Source: JAADHG01 sp964418645 (lineage in GTDB: Bacteria > Bacteroidota > Bacteroidia > Flavobacteriales > Flavobacteriaceae). Taken from it: 29,378 nucleotides of DNA. Each line of letters opens with the position of its first letter. The first letter of the stretch is position 1. The translations under genes were made by a program, and so were the position numbers. The stretch is taken from assembly GCA_964418645.1 (NCBI GenBank), contig CAYQME010000029.1, forward strand, positions 1-29,378, written 5' to 3'. Below, piece by piece: positions 24,641 to 29,378 of the stretch. The notes below the pieces were generated by a model that did no database searches, had not been told where the DNA came from, and worked only from the letters and a program-made list of their open reading frames with translations.

Positions 24641-24675
24641 AAAATTCTCAAGGATTTTATACCCTTGAGAATTTT
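24641..24675 (-). terminator. Terminator of the serine hydrolase-blaI-M56 operon
   Basis: AAAATTCTCAAGG (24641-24653) pairs with CCTTGAGAATTTT (24663-24675), a 13-bp stem with a 9-nt loop. Read on the minus strand it is followed by a T-run, 37 bp beyond the stop of the M56 gene. Confidence 0.88.
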
Positions 24676-24711
24676 AATTCTAAGATTAAAAGAGGAAGTT
24701 TATTTATTAAT

Positions 24712-26439
24712 CTATTCTTTGTTTTTTGTAATAATTATGATGACACCGTCTTTTCCCTTGTTACCATATTTTTTTGTTGCTGCATCACCTTTTAAAACAG
24801 TTACAGATTCGATGTTATTAGGATCTACAATATCTTCAATTTCTTTTTTATTAGATATCTCTTTGCCATCAAGTATGAATAATGGCTGTTTCCCATCACT
24901 ATTTGATATAAAAATTTGGTTGTTTCCTTTATCGTTATTGGATTTGAATTCATAAACTTTCTCATCATCTCCTGTCCAAATTTTTATGTTGCCATCTTTA
25001 TGGTCTTCATCTTCTAATTCAATAATCTCTCCTTTAGCTCCAGAAATAACATGAACATTTTTGTCTGTATGCACTTTCTTTATCTCATGAATTTTAGTGC
25101 CACTTTTAATAATTATTTTATCATCTTCTTCTATAACTTCATGCTCACCATTATGTTCATCATCACTACTACTGTAAACAAACACATTACTGCCCTTTGT
25201 AGATTTGTGAATTTTGTGATTACCATCTTTAGCTACAAAAGTATAACCTTCTCCAAAATGCATGTCTGAATTGCTTGTGTTACCAATTGATATTTTATTG
25301 TTTTCTGTATCTATTTTTATTGCAATAGGGTCAATCGGCTCGTTTGAACTTGTATTAAAATTTGCATTAGCATTTTCTGATTTTGCTTCAATTTTAATGG
25401 CAATGATCTCGTTTTCAGAATTGCGTTTTACACCACTAAATTTTAATTTAACACCTTTACTTTCAAGTTCTTTTTTGACTTGTTCTAAATCAGCTTCTGT
25501 AAAATCTTTATTTATTAATCTTTCTTCAATTTCATCAGTTTCTACTGAGGATTCGGTTATAATACTTTTTGAATTAGAAAATTCAGTATAAGAGATTATC
25601 TCCTTGGTACTAAAGTTCATTAAGAACAGTGCAAGTAGTGGAAGTATTAAAGCATATTTCCAGATTCTAAATTTGTTTGATTTTGATTTTTGTAACATAA
25701 CGATTCGTTTTTTGATTAGTGAATTATAAAAATTGTTTGCTAGAGCCATTTTGTAATAAGGCACGCTAGTTTTTAGTAATAAATGTTGGTAGCTTTTTTT
25801 GCAATTAATTTGTTCTTGGGTATTCTTGTCTGCAATAAATTCTAGATTTTGCTCCATTGCTTTTTTATACAACCAAACAAAAGGGTTAAACCAAAATATA
25901 ATACTAGAGATTTGTGTTAAAATAATATCTATAGAATGGTATTGACGTGCATGTACTTTTTCGTGAATAATAATTTGTTGCAACTCGTCTTCACTAAATT
26001 GTTTTGGATTGTAAACTATCCATTTAAAGAACGAAAAAGGAGGCGCGTTACTATTGGTTTTTATGAACGTATAAGATCCTCGCTTCAGTTTATTATTACT
26101 TAAAATCAGAAATTTTAACGAGCCAAATTGTAGTAGAGCTTTACCTAAGAAAAGGACAACACCAAAAAGATATATTTTAGATGCTAATTGTAAAATATCA
26201 AACGGTTTTTCAACAATCCCAATAGGAGAGTTTTCACTGCCAATTATTATATTTTCAATTGGTGAAAATTCTATAGTAATGTATATGGGAATTACAACTA
26301 AAGGTATTGCAAAAGCAAAGATTAAACCAGTTAATAAGAACCATCGGTTAGATTCAAAAAAGGTTTCACCTTGTAAAAATAATTTATAGCATATATAAAA
26401 TATAGCAATTACAGCACTTGCTTTAAGTAAATACTCCAT
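24712..26439 (-). CDS. BlaR1-like M56 membrane metallopeptidase with plug-like C-terminus
   Basis: A 575-residue inner-membrane zinc protease of the M56 (BlaR1/MecR1) family, expected to relieve repression by its BlaI-type partner. Four membrane helices: about 5-22, 33-55, 87-110 and 268-285. The cytoplasmic peptidase part carries the zinc motif HEKVH (in IIIHEKVHARQYHSID) near residue 160, followed by FWFNPFVWLYKKAMEQNLEFIAD, the usual third-ligand region. The periplasmic C-terminal 290 residues have no penicillin-binding fold. They are acidic and His-rich (DDEHNGEHEVIEEDD, LEDEDHKDGN) and end in a TonB-plug-like segment (PLFILDGKEIS, IESVTVLKGDAATKKYG, GVIIIITKN). Such plug-like ends recur in Bacteroidota M56 proteins. 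The signal sensed is unknown. Its start follows the BlaI-like gene after 2 bp. Confidence 0.92.
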   Translation of the reverse strand: MEYLLKASAVIAIFYICYKLFLQGETFFESNRWFLLTGLIFAFAIPLVVIPIYITIEFSPIENIIIGSENSPIGIVEKPFDILQLASKIYLFGVVLFLGKALLQFGSLKFLILSNNKLKRGSYTFIKTNSNAPPFSFFKWIVYNPKQFSEDELQQIIIHEKVHARQYHSIDIILTQISSIIFWFNPFVWLYKKAMEQNLEFIADKNTQEQINCKKSYQHLLLKTSVPYYKMALANNFYNSLIKKRIVMLQKSKSNKFRIWKYALILPLLALFLMNFSTKEIISYTEFSNSKSIITESSVETDEIEERLINKDFTEADLEQVKKELESKGVKLKFSGVKRNSENEIIAIKIEAKSENANANFNTSSNEPIDPIAIKIDTENNKISIGNTSNSDMHFGEGYTFVAKDGNHKIHKSTKGSNVFVYSSSDDEHNGEHEVIEEDDKIIIKSGTKIHEIKKVHTDKNVHVISGAKGEIIELEDEDHKDGNIKIWTGDDEKVYEFKSNNDKGNNQIFISNSDGKQPLFILDGKEISNKKEIEDIVDPNNIESVTVLKGDAATKKYGNKGKDGVIIIITKNKE

Positions 26440-26441
26440 AA

Positions 26442-26801
26442 CTATTTATTGTTTTCAATTAAATTAATAATCTCCTTTAATTCTTCTACGCTTATTTTTT
26501 CTTCTTTAGCAAAAAAGGACACTACATTTTTATAGGAGCTATTAAAATAGTTTTCTATAGCAGTATTAAAAAACCGTTTTCTATAAGCTTCTTTAGTTAC
26601 TATAGGGTAATATTGATGTGTTTTACCGTAAGCAGTATAGCCAACGTAACCTTTGTCCTCTAAATTCCTAATAATAGTAGATAAGGTATTGTAATGAGGT
26701 TTTTCTGTTTTAATTTCGGCGAGGACTTCTTTTACAAAAGCTTTGTTGAGCTTCCATAGAATATGCATAATTTCTTCTTCTTTGTTTGTGAGTTTTTGCA
26801 T
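26442..26801 (-). CDS. BlaI/MecI/CopY-family transcriptional repressor
   Basis: A 119-residue winged-helix repressor. The N-terminal DNA-binding domain (about 1-75) opens LTNKEEEIMHILWKLNKAFV and contains the recognition helix region YNTLSTIIRNLEDKGYVGY, as in BlaI. The C-terminal dimerisation helices carry SFFAKEEKISVEELKEI, corresponding to the stretch in which BlaI/MecI are cut by the M56 partner. It lies between the serine hydrolase gene (2 bp upstream) and the M56 gene (2 bp downstream), the expected repressor-protease pairing. A likely binding site is the palindrome TACAACTGTA in the operon promoter. Confidence 0.94.
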   Translation of the reverse strand: MQKLTNKEEEIMHILWKLNKAFVKEVLAEIKTEKPHYNTLSTIIRNLEDKGYVGYTAYGKTHQYYPIVTKEAYRKRFFNTAIENYFNSSYKNVVSFFAKEEKISVEELKEIINLIENNK

Positions 26802-26803
26802 GA

Positions 26804-28237
26804 TTATTTTTTAAGTTTTTTTAAGGCATTTTTTGCTGATTCTAAATTTGGTCTAATTGAAAGTGCTTTTTTATAAGCTTCAATGGCTTTTTCTTTATTG
26901 CCTGACTTAGCTAAAGCTTCACCATAACTATCCCAACAATTAGCTATGTCTGGAAATAATTCAGTATTAAGTTTAAATAATTCAATGGCTTTGTTGATGT
27001 CATTTGCTTCATATAAATAAGCATAACCTACTGCGTTTAAAATAAAATCTTTTGGATCATCAGGATGAAAATTTGTAGTGAGGTCATCAAAATTTGCTTT
27101 TATAAAATCAGCTCCATATTTATTGAAAGCTTCTCTAACATTTTGAATGGCTGGAGGTTTTGGTTTGTTAGGTGTTTCACCTCTTGAAAGTTCTAAAATA
27201 TCTAAAGCTATGTGTTCGGCAACAGGTTCGTCCATATTAGCAAATACTAAAATTGTTAAGTCGTCACTTATAACTTGATAAAGTGCAGTATTAAAACCTT
27301 CGAAACCACCAGCTGCTCCTATTGCTTTTCCTTTTGGTAATTCTTTTAAATAGTTAAAATATGGATCTGATGATTTCATACTTTTAGATAAAAGCAAATC
27401 ATTATAATAATATGATCTGTAGAATGTCATAATGTCTTCAGTAGTTGATAAAAATCCACCATCTGGATTCGGAACATCCTGTGTATAGGAAGCTTCCATT
27501 AATTCTCCAAGAGGTGTATAATAATAACCATGTGCTATTCTATCTTGTAAATCGTTAAAATTGTTTATATAGGTATTTTTTAAATGAAGAGGCTCTACAA
27601 TACGATCCTTAACATTATCAAAGTAAGATTTTCCAGACACTTTTTCAATAACAGCACCTAGAATCACATAGGCTAAATTTGAGTAATCTTGTTCTGTTCC
27701 AGGTTCAAAATTTAGTTCATATGATTTTGCTCTTTCAACAATAGCATTGAGTTTTCGCTCTTTTAATGGGAGTTCAAAATAATTTGGTGTATGATAGTCA
27801 GCAAAACCAGATTCGTGATTTAGCAAATGATTAATAGTGATCTTATTAGCATTTGGATCTTTAAATCCCGAAATATAATCAGTAAGCTTTCCATTTAAAT
27901 CAAGTTTGCCTTCAGATGCCAATTGTTTTATTACTATTGATGTAAACGTTTTGTTCATGGAGCCAATATCAAACAATGTATTTATTGAATTTACAGTATT
28001 GGTTTCTCTGTTGGCTAAACCATAAGCTTTTTGAAATTGAATATTCCCTTTTTCAGCAACCAAAATAATGCCTGAAAATATATTAAGGTCTAAATAGTTC
28101 TGAACTACTTTTTCTATTTTGGTTGATAGTTCAGTAGTATCCTGCTTATTATTGGCTGTAGTTTCTTGAGATGTTTTATTGTTTTTGCAACTAATAATTG
28201 TAATTAAAATAATAAAGAATGAAACCTTAATTTTCAT
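26804..28237 (-). CDS. Serine hydrolase (class C beta-lactamase/DD-peptidase fold) lipoprotein with TPRs
   Basis: A 477-residue lipoprotein: signal MKIKVSFFIILITIISC puts the acylated Cys at residue 17, so it acts in the periplasm or on the membrane surface. Residues about 38-345 form a PF00144 beta-lactamase-type domain with S93-M-N-K96 (SxxK nucleophile) and Y185-S-N187 (YxN); the third motif appears as GAAGGFEG rather than a plain KTG or HTG. Residues about 395-477 hold two TPR-like units (AVGYAYLYEANDINKAIELF, SYGEALAKSGNKEKAIEAYKKAL). Family members include DD-peptidases, esterases and peptide hydrolases; true beta-lactamase activity is not implied. First gene of a three-gene operon with BlaI and M56 partners, hence likely induced when the repressor is cleaved. 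Confidence 0.92.
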   Translation of the reverse strand: MKIKVSFFIILITIISCKNNKTSQETTANNKQDTTELSTKIEKVVQNYLDLNIFSGIILVAEKGNIQFQKAYGLANRETNTVNSINTLFDIGSMNKTFTSIVIKQLASEGKLDLNGKLTDYISGFKDPNANKITINHLLNHESGFADYHTPNYFELPLKERKLNAIVERAKSYELNFEPGTEQDYSNLAYVILGAVIEKVSGKSYFDNVKDRIVEPLHLKNTYINNFNDLQDRIAHGYYYTPLGELMEASYTQDVPNPDGGFLSTTEDIMTFYRSYYYNDLLLSKSMKSSDPYFNYLKELPKGKAIGAAGGFEGFNTALYQVISDDLTILVFANMDEPVAEHIALDILELSRGETPNKPKPPAIQNVREAFNKYGADFIKANFDDLTTNFHPDDPKDFILNAVGYAYLYEANDINKAIELFKLNTELFPDIANCWDSYGEALAKSGNKEKAIEAYKKALSIRPNLESAKNALKKLKK

Positions 28238-28265
28238 TTGTTTAGTGATTAAAGAATTATTTAGT

Positions 28266-28312
28266 CAAACATATAACTATTTTTATAGTTATACAACTGT
28301 AAGTATAGTTAT
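28266..28312 (-). promoter_or_regulatory. Operon promoter with BlaI-type operator
   Basis: On the minus strand TTG (28296-28294), a 20-bp spacer and TATGTTTG (28273-28266) form a consensus promoter 29 bp before the serine hydrolase start. The palindrome TACAACTGTA (28292-28301) covers the -33 TTG and has the TACA-N2-TGTA form of BlaI/MecI operator cores. A 9-bp inverted repeat TATAACTAT/ATAGTTATA (28272-28280 with 28285-28293) fills the spacer, and TATAGTTAT recurs at 28304-28312, 20 bp from its first copy. Confidence 0.65.
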
Positions 28313-28431
28313 TTAACGTAAAATTTAGTTTTTATTATAATCTTATTAAGAATTTGAAGGTATTCAAAATAAATTGTCTTGTCTAAATAGATAATCTTAA
28401 ATCTTATTTTATCTTCGCAAAAACATTTTAT

Positions 28432-29373
28432 ATGAGCATACTTTTGATTGTTCTTGGCTTTATATTATTGGTAATAGGAGGAGAGTTTTTGGTACGCTCT
28501 TCGGTGGCTTTATCATTTAAGCTTAATATTTCAAAGTTGGTTATTGGTATGACTGTGGTATCCTTCGCGACTTCGATGCCAGAACTTTTAGTAAGCTTAA
28601 ATGCTGCATTAACGGGATCTCCAGCAATAGCTATAAATAATGTTATTGGTTCAAATATTGCCAACATAGGTTTGGTTTTGGGAATTACAGCATTAATAGG
28701 AACTATTGTAGTAAATAAATCTTTTTATAAATTACATTGGCCAGTAATGTTGCTGTTTTCATTAGGACTGTACTGGTTTTTGTATAATGATAATCAATTA
28801 ACTCCTATAGAAGGAGGCATTTTGTTTACAGCTTTAGTATTGTTTTTGATATTATTAATTAAACGTGCTAAAAAAGATGCAGCTATTGATGAAGTAGATG
28901 ACACCTTGGCTGTTGTTTCCTATTTTAAAATAATAGTATGGTTTATTATTGGTGGTACAGCGTTGTACTTCGGATCGGAATGGCTCGTAGCTGGTGCTAT
29001 TGATTTTGCCGAAAAATTAGAAGTAAGCAAGGCTGTTATTTCTGTATCTATGATTGCAGTTGGTACAAGTATTCCTGAACTGGCAGCATCAGTAATTGCA
29101 GCCGCAAAAAAGGAAAAAGCAATTTCACTTGGAAACTTAATAGGCTCAAACATATTTAATATTGGATCTGTCCTTGGGTTAACATCTATAATAAAAACCA
29201 TTCCTGTAACAGATTCTCAAATATTGACTAGAGACGTTTTTTGGATGCTATCTTTTGCAGCCATTTTAATTCCACTAACACTTATTCCTAAAAAATATCA
29301 AATTAGCAAGTTTAAAGGCTTCTTTCTAGTATTTGCTTACGGAATTTTTATTGTTTTAGTGTTTACTTCATAA
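28432..29373 (+). CDS. Calcium/sodium antiporter (CaCA family, YrbG-like)
   Basis: A 313-residue inner-membrane cation exchanger with about ten helices, of the length of bacterial YrbG/CaX-like members. It has the two inverted alpha repeats diagnostic of the CaCA superfamily: GMTVVSFATSMPELLVSLNA with NNVIGSNIANIGLVLG in the first half, and SMIAVGTSIPELAASVIAAA with GNLIGSNIFNIGSVLG in the second. The Glu of each SMPEL/SIPEL and the Asn residues of GSN are the expected ion-binding positions. It is divergent from the serine hydrolase operon, with 194 bp between starts. TATCTTCG at 28410-28417 may be its -7 element, but spacing to the nearest TTG (28379) is long at 28 bp. It ends 5 bp before the window edge. 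Confidence 0.94.
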   Translation: MSILLIVLGFILLVIGGEFLVRSSVALSFKLNISKLVIGMTVVSFATSMPELLVSLNAALTGSPAIAINNVIGSNIANIGLVLGITALIGTIVVNKSFYKLHWPVMLLFSLGLYWFLYNDNQLTPIEGGILFTALVLFLILLIKRAKKDAAIDEVDDTLAVVSYFKIIVWFIIGGTALYFGSEWLVAGAIDFAEKLEVSKAVISVSMIAVGTSIPELAASVIAAAKKEKAISLGNLIGSNIFNIGSVLGLTSIIKTIPVTDSQILTRDVFWMLSFAAILIPLTLIPKKYQISKFKGFFLVFAYGIFIVLVFTS

Positions 29374-29378
29374 TATAG

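Noticed and set aside
24665..25591. Plus-strand frames of 72-109 residues opposite the M56 gene
   Set aside because: Antisense shadows of a well-supported gene; one starts within its terminator hairpin.
24712..28237. Classical acquired beta-lactam resistance cassette
   Set aside because: The hydrolase is a TPR lipoprotein with an atypical third motif, the sensor has no penicillin-binding domain, and there are no mobile-element ends around it.

Overview
The window is a low-GC chromosomal segment from a member of the Bacteroidota, most likely a marine-type Flavobacteriaceae. The evidence is a secreted protein with a type IX secretion (T9SS) type B C-terminal domain, DUF4293, DUF3667, DUF1599 and BT_3928-family proteins, a Rho factor with a long Q/N-rich insertion, promoters of the Bacteroidota form (TTG, about 19 bp, TAnnTTTG), and lipoprotein signals ending in SC. 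Most of the window is ordinary core genome. There is no CRISPR array, no recognisable transposase or integrase, and no rRNA.

Layout. 1-2131 (minus): folE followed by cysS, which runs off the left edge. 2349-6290 (plus): a small secreted protein and an 1161-residue T9SS type B multidomain surface protein, convergent with an OmpP1/FadL-like outer-membrane protein and a repetitive Gly/Tyr- and Ser/Arg-rich lipoprotein (minus, 6346-8954). 9055-10977 (plus): proS, tRNA-Glu and rpsT. 11116-12789 (minus): rho. Then DUF4293 (plus), a YfcE-like phosphoesterase (minus), truA with a TTG start overlapping an ABC exporter (plus). 16557-19820 (minus): a probable operon folP, lipoprotein, cdaA (c-di-AMP synthase), DUF3667. 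19927-24238 (plus): DUF1599, a broken immunity-like gene, BT_3928-family DoxX protein, tpiA, prmA and clpS. Then tRNA-Arg(ACG) and a 50-residue protein gene (minus). 24712-28237 (minus): a tight three-gene operon encoding a serine hydrolase with TPRs, a BlaI-type repressor and a BlaR1-like M56 membrane peptidase. 28432-29373 (plus): a calcium/sodium antiporter.

Most informative non-routine points. (1) The 100-N gap at 18708-18807 is flanked by an exact 55-bp duplication. Removing 155 bases restores one intact 220-residue lipoprotein gene, so the gap is very probably an assembly artefact with no missing sequence. (2) Between DUF1599 and the BT_3928-family gene lies an Imm-NTF2-2 (YbbC/YhhH)-like immunity gene with an in-frame TAA at codon 22, next to a REP-like hairpin. 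(3) The serine hydrolase-BlaI-M56 operon has a well-formed promoter whose -33 TTG sits inside TACAACTGTA, which fits the TACA-N2-TGTA core of BlaI/MecI operators, with a 9-bp inverted repeat between -33 and -7. This suggests an autoregulated, proteolysis-relieved envelope-stress switch, but the M56 protein has a plug-like and His/Asp-rich C-terminal region and no penicillin-binding sensor domain. I do not see a wholly new multi-gene system; that operon is the best candidate for unusual biology.
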